The notes: generated from the sequence alone by a model not told the origin. Shown: positions 8,272 through 17,895, numbered from the stretch's first letter. The stretch is DNA of 64,000 nt from Bacteroidales bacterium UBA3810 (GCA_002368645.1 DFEE01000018.1:9276-73275); one strand, 5' to 3'. Numbers and translations: made by a program.

Positions 8272-9936
8272 ATGAAACCTATTATTTATCAACTCCTTCC
8301 ACGGCTGTTTACCAACTATAACGAGACTCGTCTTCGTAATGGCTCTCGCTTGGAAAATGGCTGTGGAACGATGCAGGCCATAACACCTAAGGCGCTCAAA
8401 TCTATACGCGATTTAGGCGCTACCCATGTCTGGTACACGGGCGTCATCCGGCATGCTACCGCGGAGTATAACACCCCTTCTATCACCAAAGGGCGCGCTG
8501 GATCACCCTATGCCATCACGGACTATTATGATATCGACCCCGATATCGCCGCCAACCCCTCTAAACGGATGGCAGAGTTTGAGGCTTTGGTTGAACGTAC
8601 CCATAAAGCCGGACTGCAAGTCATTATTGACTTTGTGCCCAATCATGTCAGCCGAGAATACCACTCGACCTGCAAACCCCGAACCGTTAAGGATTTAGGA
8701 CAAGGTGACCACCCCGAATGGGCTTTCTCACCGCTCAATAACTTCTACTACCTGCCCTCTGAAGAATTCCAGCCACCTATCGCCCCGAAGGAGGGAGAAC
8801 CTGCCTATCATGAGTTTCCTGCCAAAGCTACCGGTAACGATTGCTTCACCGCGAGACCCTCTAAGGATGACTGGTTTGAGACCGTAAAACTCAATTACGG
8901 AGTCTTCTATCAAGGCGGTGGTGAGAAACAATTTAATCCGCGCCCCAAAACATGGGACCAGATGACAGCTATTTTGCTCTTTTGGGCAAAGAAAGGTGTG
9001 GATGCCTTCCGAGTGGATATGGCAGAAATGGTGCCGCATGAGTTCTGGACCTACGCTATCGGGAAAGTCAAACATACCTTCCCTAAGGTGCAGTTCCTTG
9101 CCGAATGTTATAACCCGGCTCTCTACAGAACCTATCTCGCAGCGGGATTTGATTACCTCTACGATAAGGTCGGTATGTACGAATACCTCCGTGGCGTAAC
9201 CAGCAAGAACTGGGCGGCGGAAGGGATTACCCAACACTGGATGGCGACCGACGATATACGCGACAAAATGCTTTATTTCCTCGAAAATCACGATGAGCAA
9301 CGCATCGCTTCGGGCTTCTTCTGCGGACGAGGTATATGCGCGGAACCGGCGATGATTGTTGCTGCATGCTTAGGCACCAATCCTCTCCTCATCTATTCCG
9401 GACAGGAATTAGGCGAGACCGGCATGGACGCCGAGGGATTCAGCGGTATTGACGGACGAACTACCATCTTCGATTACTGGGGCGTCAAGTCACTTCAGGC
9501 ATGGGCAAATGACGGCAAGTTTGACGGCGCACGCATGAACGATGAACAGAAGAACTTGCGCCAATTCTACCGCTCACTCATGCTCCTCGCTCGTGACAAT
9601 AAAGCCATCACTAACGGACTGATGTTTGACATCGAATACGCCCAAAGCGGCTCTTTCAATAAGCATGAACAGTATGCCTTCCTCAGACACTACAAGGCTA
9701 CCGATATCTTTGACCCCGAAGAAACATTGCTCGTCGTCTGCAATTTCGATGATAAGGATGTCGAGGTCGATATTAATGTACCGCAGGAGGCATGGGATTA
9801 TTTCCAAACGACCCCGCCGCAACTAAATGGTAAAATGCAGTTCATAGACTTATTGACCGGCAAGAAATACCCTTCGTATAACCACTTAAAATTACCCGCA
9901 TGGACAGGAGTCGTTTTGCGTCTTTCTGCGAACTGA
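8272..9936 (+). CDS. GH13-family alpha-amylase/glucosidase, cytoplasmic
   Basis: Predicted (beta/alpha)8-barrel glycoside hydrolase acting on alpha-glucans or maltodextrins. All four GH13 regions are visible: DFVPNH at 120-125, the nucleophile Asp249 in AFRVDMAEM, the acid/base Glu278 in FLAECYN, and Asp341 in FLENHDEQR. A C-terminal beta domain (about 465-550) follows. There is no signal peptide, so it should act in the cytoplasm, perhaps on stored glycogen or imported oligosaccharides. It lies 28 nt behind ackA, and its last 37 nt overlap the start of the prenyltransferase gene. Exact specificity cannot be told from sequence. Confidence 0.88.
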   Translation: MKPIIYQLLPRLFTNYNETRLRNGSRLENGCGTMQAITPKALKSIRDLGATHVWYTGVIRHATAEYNTPSITKGRAGSPYAITDYYDIDPDIAANPSKRMAEFEALVERTHKAGLQVIIDFVPNHVSREYHSTCKPRTVKDLGQGDHPEWAFSPLNNFYYLPSEEFQPPIAPKEGEPAYHEFPAKATGNDCFTARPSKDDWFETVKLNYGVFYQGGGEKQFNPRPKTWDQMTAILLFWAKKGVDAFRVDMAEMVPHEFWTYAIGKVKHTFPKVQFLAECYNPALYRTYLAAGFDYLYDKVGMYEYLRGVTSKNWAAEGITQHWMATDDIRDKMLYFLENHDEQRIASGFFCGRGICAEPAMIVAACLGTNPLLIYSGQELGETGMDAEGFSGIDGRTTIFDYWGVKSLQAWANDGKFDGARMNDEQKNLRQFYRSLMLLARDNKAITNGLMFDIEYAQSGSFNKHEQYAFLRHYKATDIFDPEETLLVVCNFDDKDVEVDINVPQEAWDYFQTTPPQLNGKMQFIDLLTGKKYPSYNHLKLPAWTGVVLRLSAN

Positions 9937-10820
9937 TTAGGTATCCCAACCTCATCTTTCTCGCCATCATTATATGGGTCATGGAGCGCGTCGTGGCGAA
10001 ACCGCTGATTGCCCTATGGAACCCTGTGACGCCGCTGCCGTGGTGGGTGTTGACCTTGCTTATCGTCGCTGTCGTAGCAATCGCAGCAGCAGGCTATGCC
10101 GTCAATGATTATTTCGATATCAAGATTGACCGCATCAACCGTCCCGATAAAGTCCTTGTCACTACCGTCTTTTCGAAGGATGAGACCATGCGCTTCGTCT
10201 ATATCTTGATGTCGTTGGGCATCATGGCGGGAGTAGGCGTCGCTACCTGGGCGAAAAGTTGGACTGTTGGTTTTATCTTCCCCATCGTGGCGGGACTCTT
10301 GTGGTTTTATTCCGCCTCCTATAAACGACAGTTTTTAGTCGGTAATCTCATCGTGGCTTTTTTGGCGGGATTGGTGCCCCTGCTTATCCTGCTTATCCAT
10401 ATGCCCTATTCCGGTATCTGGCTGCCTATCTATGGAGGCTATGCGCTCTTCGCTTTTGGGCTGACGCTCATTAGAGAGATTATTAAAGACCTCCAAGACC
10501 AAGTCGGTGACCGCGAATTAGAATGCCATTCCCTCCCTATCGTACTGGGCGAGACTTGGACCAAGGCTATTGTTACATTGCTGCTCATTGTCGCTATGGC
10601 GGGACTTGCATATGTCGGCTGGTTCACACCCAAATTGGCAGAATCTTGGGGTGCAATACAGAAATATATCACGTTGGGACTCCTGGTACCTTTAGCCGGC
10701 GACATCGCCTTGCTATGGAGTGCCAAAATACCATCCGATTATAGGTCTGCACAATTGCTCATAAAGTTTGTGATGTTTATGGGCGTTATGTCCGCTTTTG
10801 TACTGAAAAACTATTTGTAA
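9900..10820 (+). CDS. UbiA-family prenyltransferase
   Basis: Polytopic membrane enzyme with about eight or nine predicted helices that transfers an isoprenyl chain to an acceptor. The first Asp-rich motif NDYFDIKIDRINRPDK is canonical for UbiA (NDxxDxxxD). The second is replaced by the conserved RELECHSLP region following IREIIKDLQD. At 306 aa it has the usual length. The ATG at 9900 sits inside the 3' end of the GH13 gene; it is preferred because the family begins a few residues before an LIRYPNL-type segment. The stop overlaps the maf start (TAATG). Related Bacteroidota proteins are annotated as geranylgeranylglycerol-phosphate geranylgeranyltransferases; the substrate here is unproven. Confidence 0.82.
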   Translation: MDRSRFASFCELIRYPNLIFLAIIIWVMERVVAKPLIALWNPVTPLPWWVLTLLIVAVVAIAAAGYAVNDYFDIKIDRINRPDKVLVTTVFSKDETMRFVYILMSLGIMAGVGVATWAKSWTVGFIFPIVAGLLWFYSASYKRQFLVGNLIVAFLAGLVPLLILLIHMPYSGIWLPIYGGYALFAFGLTLIREIIKDLQDQVGDRELECHSLPIVLGETWTKAIVTLLLIVAMAGLAYVGWFTPKLAESWGAIQKYITLGLLVPLAGDIALLWSAKIPSDYRSAQLLIKFVMFMGVMSAFVLKNYL

Positions 10821-11398
10821 TGAATATCATCTTAGGCTCCCAATCCCCTCGCCGACGCGAACTTCTGGCAGGGCTTGACCTCTCCTTTGACTCCGTCAAT
10901 ATACAGGCTGACGAGTCTTATCCGAGCTCTTTGCAAGCCGGAGATATTCCTATATATATTGCGCGCGCGAAAGCTTTAGCCTATCGGGATAAACTCAAGG
11001 AGGACGACCTGCTTATTACAGCCGACACCATCGTCTGGTGTGATGGACAAATGATGGGCAAACCCGTCAATGACGCCGAAGCCAAGCTGATGTTGCGGCA
11101 CCTGAGCGGCAAAACACACCAGGTTTATACAGCCGTTTGCTTTGCCCGAAAAGACTATTTCGATGAGTTTGTTGACAAAACCGATGTTTCTTTTCGTCTC
11201 CTCACTGACGACGAAATAGACTATTATGTCACTACTTATAAACCTTTCGACAAAGCCGGAGCATATGGCATCCAAGAGTGGATTGGCTTTATCGGAGTCA
11301 CCGCCATCAACGGTTCCTACTTCAATGTCATGGGCCTACCCGTCGAAAAAGTATATGATTACCTTAGCCGGTATCCCGGAATCCCGGCATCCCGGTAA
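10820..11398 (+). CDS. maf: Maf-family nucleotide pyrophosphatase
   Basis: House-cleaning pyrophosphatase hydrolysing non-canonical nucleoside triphosphates such as dTTP, UTP or modified forms. The signature SQSPRRRELL opens the protein (residues 7-16). ITADTIVW, GKPVNDAEA and the YGIQEWIGF segment complete the active site. At 192 aa it is full length. It is translationally coupled to the prenyltransferase by TAATG. The last codons and the stop lie inside an 8-bp tandem repeat (11373-11420), so the C-terminal tail YPGIPASR is repeat-derived. Confidence 0.92.
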   Translation: MNIILGSQSPRRRELLAGLDLSFDSVNIQADESYPSSLQAGDIPIYIARAKALAYRDKLKEDDLLITADTIVWCDGQMMGKPVNDAEAKLMLRHLSGKTHQVYTAVCFARKDYFDEFVDKTDVSFRLLTDDEIDYYVTTYKPFDKAGAYGIQEWIGFIGVTAINGSYFNVMGLPVEKVYDYLSRYPGIPASR

Positions 11399-11420
11399 CC
11401 TGGTATCCTGGCATCCTGGA
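11373..11420. repeat. 8-bp tandem array over the maf 3' end
   Basis: Six consecutive 8-mers: atcccgga, atcccggc, atcccggt, aacctggt, atcctggc, atcctgga. The first three encode the maf C-terminus and stop; the last three are intergenic. This is a slipped-strand type array with drift between units. Confidence 0.85.
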
Positions 11421-11464
11421 AAAAATTAAATTATTATATAAAACAACATTAAAACTATTGTATC

Positions 11465-12631
11465 ATGGAAATTAACGAATTGAAACAAGCTTTTCGGCAG
11501 GCTTATGCACACGAAGCAACTGATGGATTCTTTTCAGCTGGTCGTATTAACCTCATTGGCGAACACGTTGATTACTGCGGTGGCTATGTATTCCCTTGTG
11601 CACTCAGCTTTGGCACATATCTGCTGATGGCGCCTAATCAGGACAGACTCCTGCGCTTCAAGTCCCTCAATATGCCTGAAATCATTGAGGTGTCTATCGA
11701 TAAACCCTTCGCTCCGCTACCCAATCGCTCTTGGGTGAACTATCCGCTCGGCTGCATTGCACAGTTTACCAAACGCGGAATCACTATTCCTCAGGGCTAC
11801 GATATGCTTATCTGGGGTAATGTACCTGCCGGTGCCGGACTCAGTTCTTCCGCTGCGCTCGAGGTTGTAACAGCATATGCCTTTAATGAACTGCTCAATA
11901 CAGGATATGACCGCACTGAACTCGCTAAAATTGGACAACTCTCCGAACACGAATATGCTGGCGTTAACTGCGGTATCATGGACCAATTTGCTTCTGCGCA
12001 AGGTAAAAAAGACCATGCTATCTACCTCAATTGCGATACCCTTGATTTCGATCTCGTCCCCGTTAAACTCAACGGTATTAAGGTCGTAATCTCCAATACC
12101 CATAGCCCGCATCACCTTGATAGCGGTGCCTATAACGACCGCGTTGCACAATGCGCTACTGCACTCGAGCAACTCAGAACCGTTAAACCCGAACTCAAGA
12201 ACCTCGCTGAATTGACCGAAGCTGAATTTGAGAAGATTGAATCGGCTATCACTGACCCGATTGCCCATCGTCGTGCACGCCACGTCGTCTCAGAGGGACA
12301 ACGCACACGAGATGCCGTTGAAGCTCTCAAAAAGGGCGATATCGCTAAGTTCGGGCAACTCATGAACGCTTCACATGTCTCCTTACGCGATGACTATGAA
12401 GTAACGGGACTCAACCTCGATGCAATGGCTGAAGCTGCTTGGAAAGTCGATGGTGTGATTGGTAGCCGTATGTCAGGCGGAGGATTTGGTGGTTGCACCG
12501 TTAGTCTCGTTAAGGATGAAGCCATTGAGAAATTCAAAGAGCTGGTCGGTAAAGAGTATGAGGCTAAAACCGGTATCAAACCCGACTTCTATGTGGCTGA
12601 AATAAGTGACGGAGCAAGAAGAGTCTTCTAA
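11465..12631 (+). CDS. galK: Galactokinase
   Basis: Phosphorylates alpha-D-galactose to galactose-1-phosphate, the first committed step of the Leloir pathway. It is a GHMP-family kinase. GRINLIGEHVDYCGGYVFP is the galactokinase signature near residue 25, the ATP loop is PAGAGLSSSAALEV, and the third motif is SRMSGGGFGGCT. At 388 aa the length is normal. galM lies downstream on the same strand behind a repeat-rich gap of 173 nt. No galT or galE is visible in the window. I see no clear promoter of the phylum consensus in the 66-nt upstream gap. Confidence 0.96.
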   Translation: MEINELKQAFRQAYAHEATDGFFSAGRINLIGEHVDYCGGYVFPCALSFGTYLLMAPNQDRLLRFKSLNMPEIIEVSIDKPFAPLPNRSWVNYPLGCIAQFTKRGITIPQGYDMLIWGNVPAGAGLSSSAALEVVTAYAFNELLNTGYDRTELAKIGQLSEHEYAGVNCGIMDQFASAQGKKDHAIYLNCDTLDFDLVPVKLNGIKVVISNTHSPHHLDSGAYNDRVAQCATALEQLRTVKPELKNLAELTEAEFEKIESAITDPIAHRRARHVVSEGQRTRDAVEALKKGDIAKFGQLMNASHVSLRDDYEVTGLNLDAMAEAAWKVDGVIGSRMSGGGFGGCTVSLVKDEAIEKFKELVGKEYEAKTGIKPDFYVAEISDGARRVF

Positions 12632-12804
12632 TTTACGGCTCCGCCGTGTTAATTACTTTGTGTTGATGACGGCTTTCGCCGCGTTAATTACTTCGTGTTA
12701 ACAGCGGAGCGTATCAACAGCCGAAGGCTTATCAACATGAAATGACTAACATTCACTTGCTAACACTCAGTTATTAACAGCCGAAGGCTTATTTACTTGT
12801 TATT
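12632..12804. repeat. Mosaic intergenic repeat: 14-bp units plus small hairpins (galK-galM gap)
   Basis: The gap is almost wholly repeat. Forward 14-mers of the form GTGTTRRTKACTTY start at 12646, 12660, 12681 and 12695, with the opposite orientation in 12733-12780. They are interleaved with hairpins ACGGC-TCC-GCCGT (12635-12647), CGGC-TTTC-GCCG (12670-12681) and AGCC-GAA-GGCT (12719-12729, and again at 12779-12789). The same modules recur at about 13.8, 19.05 and 26.2 kb, and the 14-mer alone at 27.7 kb. Confidence 0.82.
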
Positions 12805-13797
12805 ATGAAAATCAAACTCTATACGCTCATCGGCCCTAAGGGGATGAGGGCGCAGATTACTAATTACGGGGCGAAAATTGTCACCCTCCAAGTACCTAAC
12901 GATAAGGGAGAAGTCAAGGACGTTGTCCTTGGCTTCAAAACCCTTGAGGAATGGCAGACCAAAGAAACCTACTTCAATGCTGTTATCGGACGATATGCTA
13001 ACCGTATTAAGAACGGCAGATTTACCCTTGATGGGCAGGAGTACCAATTACCGATTAATAACGGCACCAATGCCCTCCATGGAGGCATGCATGGCTTCAA
13101 TGAAAAAGTCTGGGACGTCGTGGGACAAAGTTTGCACTCCATTACCTTGCACTACCGCGCTGCCGATGGCGAAGAAAACTATCCCGGCAACCTCGATGTG
13201 CAAGTAACCTATTCCATCTCACGCGAAGGCGCCTTTACCGTTTCCTATGATGCTAAAACCGATAAACCCACTATCCTTGGTTTTACACAGCATGCGTACT
13301 TTAATCTCGCGGGAGAAGGCTCCGGCACCGTCAATGACCATATATTGCAAATCTTTGCCGACCACTATACACCCTTTGACGAAACAGCTGTTCCTACCGG
13401 TGAAATACTCCCCGTAGAGGGTACACCCATGGATTTCCGACAGCCTACACGCATTGGAGACCGCGTTGACGACCCCTTCTTTGCTCCCGGCAGAGGTATT
13501 GATAACAACTGGTGCTTACCCGCTAATCCGAACCATAAACTCCAACACGCTGCTACTCTTACCGCCGATGGAAGAGTCATGGAGGTCTGGACCACCATGC
13601 CCGCCCTGCAAGTTTATACGGGTAACTATATAGAGAGGAACGAGGGTAAATCCGGACAACGCTATGATGTCCGGCATGCTATCTGCCTTGAGGCGCAAAA
13701 CTATCCTGATAGCCCCAATCATCCTAACTTCCCCAACTGCATCCTGCGGCCGGGAGAACGCTACCGCCAACAAACCACCTATAAGTTCATATTTTAG
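12805..13797 (+). CDS. galM: Aldose 1-epimerase (galactose mutarotase)
   Basis: Interconverts alpha and beta anomers of aldohexoses, supplying alpha-galactose to GalK. It has the galactose mutarotase beta-sandwich fold. Substrate-binding and catalytic segments are visible: NALHGGMHGFNEKVW, the general-acid His within FTQHAYFNLAG, and the general-base Glu in CLEAQNYPDSPNHPNFPN. At 330 aa it lacks a signal peptide, so it is cytoplasmic. It follows galK at a distance of 173 nt across a repeat block, so co-transcription depends on whether the hairpins there terminate. Confidence 0.93.
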   Translation: MKIKLYTLIGPKGMRAQITNYGAKIVTLQVPNDKGEVKDVVLGFKTLEEWQTKETYFNAVIGRYANRIKNGRFTLDGQEYQLPINNGTNALHGGMHGFNEKVWDVVGQSLHSITLHYRAADGEENYPGNLDVQVTYSISREGAFTVSYDAKTDKPTILGFTQHAYFNLAGEGSGTVNDHILQIFADHYTPFDETAVPTGEILPVEGTPMDFRQPTRIGDRVDDPFFAPGRGIDNNWCLPANPNHKLQHAATLTADGRVMEVWTTMPALQVYTGNYIERNEGKSGQRYDVRHAICLEAQNYPDSPNHPNFPNCILRPGERYRQQTTYKFIF

Positions 13798-13923
13798 CAA
13801 TCTTTAGGGCTTCGCCGTGTTGGTAACTTTGTGTTGATTAGCCTAACGGCTATTGATTACGTTGCGCCCTGCGGGCTGTTAACTCGTAGTCACCAACACG
13901 CACTAATACTTGCGTAGTATCCG
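13798..13923. repeat. Mosaic intergenic repeat after galM (14-bp units and hairpins)
   Basis: Two 14-mers (13817-13830 and 13831-13844) follow a GGCTTCGCC hairpin, then TAGCC-TAAC-GGCTA, then GCCC-TGC-GGGC, then the reverse-orientation 14-mer around 13880-13900. The module set is the same as in the galK-galM gap. No gene is apparent here. Confidence 0.78.
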
Positions 13924-13978
13924 CATCGGGTGCTCATCGGGTGCTCATCGGGTGCTGATCGGGTGCTCATCGGATGCT
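13924..13978. repeat. 11-bp tandem array (catcgggtgct x5)
   Basis: Five direct units of 11 bp, three of them identical (catcgggtgct) and two with one change each. It lies in the 330-bp gap between galM and the tolC-like gene. Beyond it the gap holds two copies of a GCCCTTTGGGC-like hairpin motif near 14023 and 14069, and no gene. Confidence 0.9.
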
Positions 13979-14155
13979 TACCGAGCCCACCGTTATACAT
14001 CGCTGAACCATTGCCGAAAAATAGCCCTTTGGGCGCACCATTACATTTTAGTCTTTACTCCTTATTAGCCCTTTGGGTGCTTACTCTTTATTCCCCCACA
14101 TTGCACTCTGGCACGCTTTTTGTCGCATATGCGGTGGTCTAAAACGAAATCAGTT

Positions 14156-15673
14156 ATGACAAAAAGACAGCAAAAACAGTGGATGGACAGCCGCTACAGC
14201 GCGTCGTTGATGTCGGCGCACTTATGGCTATGGGGAATCATCCTATCAATCTTAATCTGCTCATCATTTACTTCACAGAACTTCCTAACTGCCTCTGATA
14301 CAGCTAATAGCACCCATTACACGCTGCAACAATGTCGGGAATTGGCACTGTCAGCGGGCTACTCGGCTAAATCGCAGGAAGAGTCACGTTTGGCTGCCAA
14401 ATACAACCGCCAAGCGGCGTTGGCATCAATGTTCCCGAAGGTCAGCGCCAACGGCTCTTATCTTTATAACACGCTTAATGCGCATCTATTAGCCAATACA
14501 ACTACTTTTACCTTCGGTACCGCAACCGTCAATCCTGACGGAACCGCGCACTGGCAGTGGCGTGATGGCGTCACGGGGACAATCTCTGATGCTGCTGGGC
14601 AGAGGATTGCCGATGCTTACCAGATGGTATATGACAAAATGACATTCGACCTACACCATATCCTTGTGGCGCAAGTCGGTGTGACACAACCTATATACGT
14701 CGGCGGAAGGCTCATCAATTTATACAAGATAGCCAAATCGACCGAGAAGATTGCAACCATAGAGTCCGAAAGCAAGCGCGAGGCGATTGTCTATAGTGTC
14801 GATGAGGCATATTGGCGCGTCGTCTCCGTCAGCAAAAAGAAAGAACTTGCCGAGCAGTACTACCGTCTGTTATGCCAATTGGAAGCGGATGTTACGGAGG
14901 CATTGAACGAAGGCCTTGTAACGCAGGCGGATCTGCTCAAAGTGACCACCAAACGCGGAGATGCGGAGGTCAAGAAACTGCAAGCCGAGAATGGCTTGAC
15001 ACTCTCTAATATGGCTTTAGCGCAGGTGTGCGGCTTACCGCTCAATACGGTTTTTGAGTTGGACGAAACGGGCTTAGCTGATATAGCCTTGCCCTCTGAT
15101 ACTGCCTCTACGGACGCTGCTGTTAGCGCTCGTCCCGAAGTGCAGATGCTTGAAGAGGCTCAGAAGATTGCCCAATCAAATGCCATGATTGCCGCTGCCG
15201 GTTTACAGCCGAATATAGTCGCTTCTGCCGGATACATCTACACCAACCCGAATGTCGATAACGGATTTAGCAATAAATGGGACGGCAAGGGATTCTTTTC
15301 CGCCGGCGTGGTAGTCAATGTCCCGATTGCGCATGCCGATGATATCCTTCGTTACAAGGCTGCTAAGCATGCGGCTAAAGCAATGGAGTACAAGACCGAA
15401 GAAACGCGCGCCTTACTGACCCTCCAAACAACGCAATCCAATCAGAAATTAGCCGAAGCACAACAGAAAATAGCCCTTGCACGGCTCACCTGCAATAACG
15501 CTGCAGAAGTACTCCGTATGGCGGAGGAATCCTATGACGCAGGCATGATTACTGCCTCGGAACTCATGCAGGCGCAGACCGCGTGGCTCGCCGCGGCAAC
15601 CGATCTTGTGGACGCGGAGGCGGAGGCAAAAACCACTGAAACGCAAGTTCGTAAATATTTAGGTAAATTGTGA
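14156..15673 (+). CDS. TolC-family outer membrane efflux protein
   Basis: Outer membrane channel component of a tripartite exporter. After a basic N-terminus and hydrophobic signal segment (about residues 22-42) comes the repeated TolC helical architecture with YTLQQCRELALSAG at its start. A long beta-hairpin region and two coiled-coil halves end in AEAKTTETQVRKYLGKL. At 505 aa it has family length. ATG at 14129 would add nine residues; TTG at 14120 is less likely. It is the first gene of a four-gene operon, one base ahead of the HlyD gene. Cargo is unknown; related operons export drugs or small molecules. Confidence 0.88.
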   Translation: MTKRQQKQWMDSRYSASLMSAHLWLWGIILSILICSSFTSQNFLTASDTANSTHYTLQQCRELALSAGYSAKSQEESRLAAKYNRQAALASMFPKVSANGSYLYNTLNAHLLANTTTFTFGTATVNPDGTAHWQWRDGVTGTISDAAGQRIADAYQMVYDKMTFDLHHILVAQVGVTQPIYVGGRLINLYKIAKSTEKIATIESESKREAIVYSVDEAYWRVVSVSKKKELAEQYYRLLCQLEADVTEALNEGLVTQADLLKVTTKRGDAEVKKLQAENGLTLSNMALAQVCGLPLNTVFELDETGLADIALPSDTASTDAAVSARPEVQMLEEAQKIAQSNAMIAAAGLQPNIVASAGYIYTNPNVDNGFSNKWDGKGFFSAGVVVNVPIAHADDILRYKAAKHAAKAMEYKTEETRALLTLQTTQSNQKLAEAQQKIALARLTCNNAAEVLRMAEESYDAGMITASELMQAQTAWLAAATDLVDAEAEAKTTETQVRKYLGKL

Positions 15674-15674
15674 T

Positions 15675-16664
15675 ATGAAACACCAGAAAGAAGGTAGTCT
15701 GCTGTTCGGCTTAATAGCATTGCTGACAGTGGTCATTATTGTTGCGGTTGTTGGCTTAATCGCCCTCCGCCCGGAGAAAACGCTCATTCAGGGCGAGGCG
15801 GAAGCGGCTGAGTACCGTGTGTCCGGCAAAGTGCCGGGACGTATTGAGATGTACCTCTACGAGGAGGGTGAACAGGTGAAGAAAGGCGACACGCTGGTCG
15901 TTATCTACTCGCCGGAGGTGGAGGCAAAGAAAGCCCAAGCGTTAGCGGCTCGGGAAATGGCGGAAGCTGTTAATCAAAAAGCAAAAAACGGTGCGCAGCG
16001 AGAGCAGATTCAAGGCGCATACGAGCTATATCAAAAAGCAAAAGCGGGCGAGGAAATATATCACAAATCATATGTCCGTGTGCAGCGTTTATACGACAAA
16101 GGTGTTGTCAGCGCGCAGAAACGAGATGAGGTTGAGGCACAGTATAAAGCTGCTTCGGCGACCGTCAAAGCCGCTCGAAGCCAGTATCAGATGGCATTAG
16201 CCGGTGCACGTGAAGAGGACAAAGCGGCAGCGGAAGCGCAGGTCGCGCGAGTCGATGGTATCCTACAAGAGGTTGCTGCTGCAGAGGCGGAGAAATACCT
16301 TCTCTCTCCTTGTGACGGAGAGGTGTCTGAACTCTTTCCCAAAGTAGGCGAACTCGTCGGACAGGGAAGTCCGGTGATGTCTATTGTTGACTTGAGCGAT
16401 ATGTGGATTACATTTGCTGTCCGAGAGGACATGTTATACTTGTTCCCGATGGGTAGTGTAGTGGAGGCGACTATTCCGGCACTTGGCAATAACGTCAAAT
16501 ACCCGCTCACAGTCACACATATCAAAGCTATGGGAACATATGCCACATGGCGCTCGACCAAACAGAACGGCGGTTATGATGTCCGTACCTTTGATGTCAA
16601 ATGTCGCCCTACAGTTAGTGTTCCTAATCTACGTCCGGGCATGACCGCATTAGTCGCCGAATAA
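15675..16664 (+). CDS. HlyD/EmrA-type membrane fusion protein
   Basis: Periplasmic adaptor joining the inner-membrane transporter to TolC. It has one N-terminal transmembrane segment (about residues 8-27), a split lipoyl domain (YRVSGKVPGRIEMYLYEEG and YLLSPCDGEVSELFPKVGE), an alpha-helical hairpin (about 75-190) and a beta-barrel segment. At 329 aa it resembles YhiI/YbhG adaptors paired with ABC-2 permeases. The stop codon is followed directly by a 7-bp tandem array. It is translationally close to the TolC gene and 41 nt before the first permease. Confidence 0.9.
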   Translation: MKHQKEGSLLFGLIALLTVVIIVAVVGLIALRPEKTLIQGEAEAAEYRVSGKVPGRIEMYLYEEGEQVKKGDTLVVIYSPEVEAKKAQALAAREMAEAVNQKAKNGAQREQIQGAYELYQKAKAGEEIYHKSYVRVQRLYDKGVVSAQKRDEVEAQYKAASATVKAARSQYQMALAGAREEDKAAAEAQVARVDGILQEVAAAEAEKYLLSPCDGEVSELFPKVGELVGQGSPVMSIVDLSDMWITFAVREDMLYLFPMGSVVEATIPALGNNVKYPLTVTHIKAMGTYATWRSTKQNGGYDVRTFDVKCRPTVSVPNLRPGMTALVAE

Positions 16665-16692
16665 ATTCGTAATTAATAATTCGTAATTCGTG
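16665..16692. repeat. Heptamer array after the HlyD gene
   Basis: Four consecutive 7-mers: attcgta, attaata, attcgta, attcgtg. The array begins at the base after the HlyD stop codon and ends 13 nt before the next start codon. It is one of five 7-bp-period arrays in the window. Confidence 0.8.
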
Positions 16693-16705
16693 ATAGTTAA
16701 GAAAA

Positions 16706-17881
16706 ATGTCCATCATTTTTCAAAACATATGGCGTGTCCTCAAGCGCGAACTGCATATGATGTTCGCGCGACCGTTGTATATCTTTGCATCGGTTGGGGT
16801 CATGTTGCTCTCAACATTCTTCTTCCTCACCCTTATGCGGGGGGGCAGTGCGGAGAAAATGCCGGTGGCAGTGGTTGACCAGGATCAGACAACCATCTCC
16901 CGCAGACTGATTCATGAGATGCAGGCAACGCCCTCTGTGGATATCCAACTTATTACCAATTCCTATCCCGAAGCCCGCGAAGCCATGCAGCAAGGACGAA
17001 TATACGGCATCTTTGTTATCCCATCCGGCTTCTATAGAGACCTTGTGGACTTCAAGCGTCCTAAGATGGACTTCTATGTCACCAATGCTTATACGGTTGG
17101 TGGCAACACCGCTTACAAACAGATGCTGACAATGGTGAATCTCACCTCCGGAGCCTTCCAGCGCGAGGTGCTCCGTAAAAAAGGGCTACCCGATGATGTT
17201 ATTATGCACCGTATTCAGCCCTTGGCGATAGAGGGACACATGGTCGCCAACCCGTGGGGAAACTATTCGGTCTATTTGGTGAGCACTATCCTGCCGGGTA
17301 TTTTAGGACTTATCTGCATGATGTTGACGATATTCGCCATCGGCTTTGAACTTAAATCGCGCACCTCTCACGCTTGGCTTCGTGCTGCCGGAGGCAATTA
17401 CACCGTGGCGATGATTGGCAAACTGATTCCCTATACCGTGATATATTTAGTATTAGGTATCGGTTGTTACATTATTTTGTTCCGCTTCGCGGGGTTCCCT
17501 GTTTATGGAAGCCATGTCCGGTTGATGTTCGCCCTCATGCTCTTTATCTTTGCAATGGAGGCATTGGGAATCACGATGATCGGCTTACTCCCGACGCTGC
17601 GTGACGCGTTGTCTATCGGCGCGCTGTATGCTATGCTTGGCTTCTCACTCTCCGGATTTACCTATCCGCAGATGGCGATGCTCCCGCCATTCAAGGCACT
17701 ATCCTATATGGAGCCTTTGCGGCACTACTACTTGATTTATGTCAACGAAGCCCTTATGGCAGCACCGATAGAGAATAGCCTCCCGAATATGTTAGCACTT
17801 ACAGGATTTATGCTCGCCTCGCTATGTGTGGCTCCGCGTCTCCATAGAGCACTTGTGTTTATGAATTATCCCTTGAAATAA
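16706..17881 (+). CDS. ABC-2 type permease subunit (first of pair)
   Basis: Inner-membrane ABC-2 permease of the YhhJ/YbhR type. One N-terminal helix (about residues 28-48) is followed by a large periplasmic loop (about 55-185) with VAVVDQDQTTISRRL, then five or six C-terminal helices (about 190-385). At 391 aa it is full length. It pairs with the next gene (14 nt away), which has the same topology, giving a heterodimeric permease. No nucleotide-binding subunit is encoded beside them, which is unusual for an ABC exporter. The substrate is unknown. Confidence 0.88.
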   Translation: MSIIFQNIWRVLKRELHMMFARPLYIFASVGVMLLSTFFFLTLMRGGSAEKMPVAVVDQDQTTISRRLIHEMQATPSVDIQLITNSYPEAREAMQQGRIYGIFVIPSGFYRDLVDFKRPKMDFYVTNAYTVGGNTAYKQMLTMVNLTSGAFQREVLRKKGLPDDVIMHRIQPLAIEGHMVANPWGNYSVYLVSTILPGILGLICMMLTIFAIGFELKSRTSHAWLRAAGGNYTVAMIGKLIPYTVIYLVLGIGCYIILFRFAGFPVYGSHVRLMFALMLFIFAMEALGITMIGLLPTLRDALSIGALYAMLGFSLSGFTYPQMAMLPPFKALSYMEPLRHYYLIYVNEALMAAPIENSLPNMLALTGFMLASLCVAPRLHRALVFMNYPLK

Positions 17882-17895
17882 AACTGTGCAGATAT

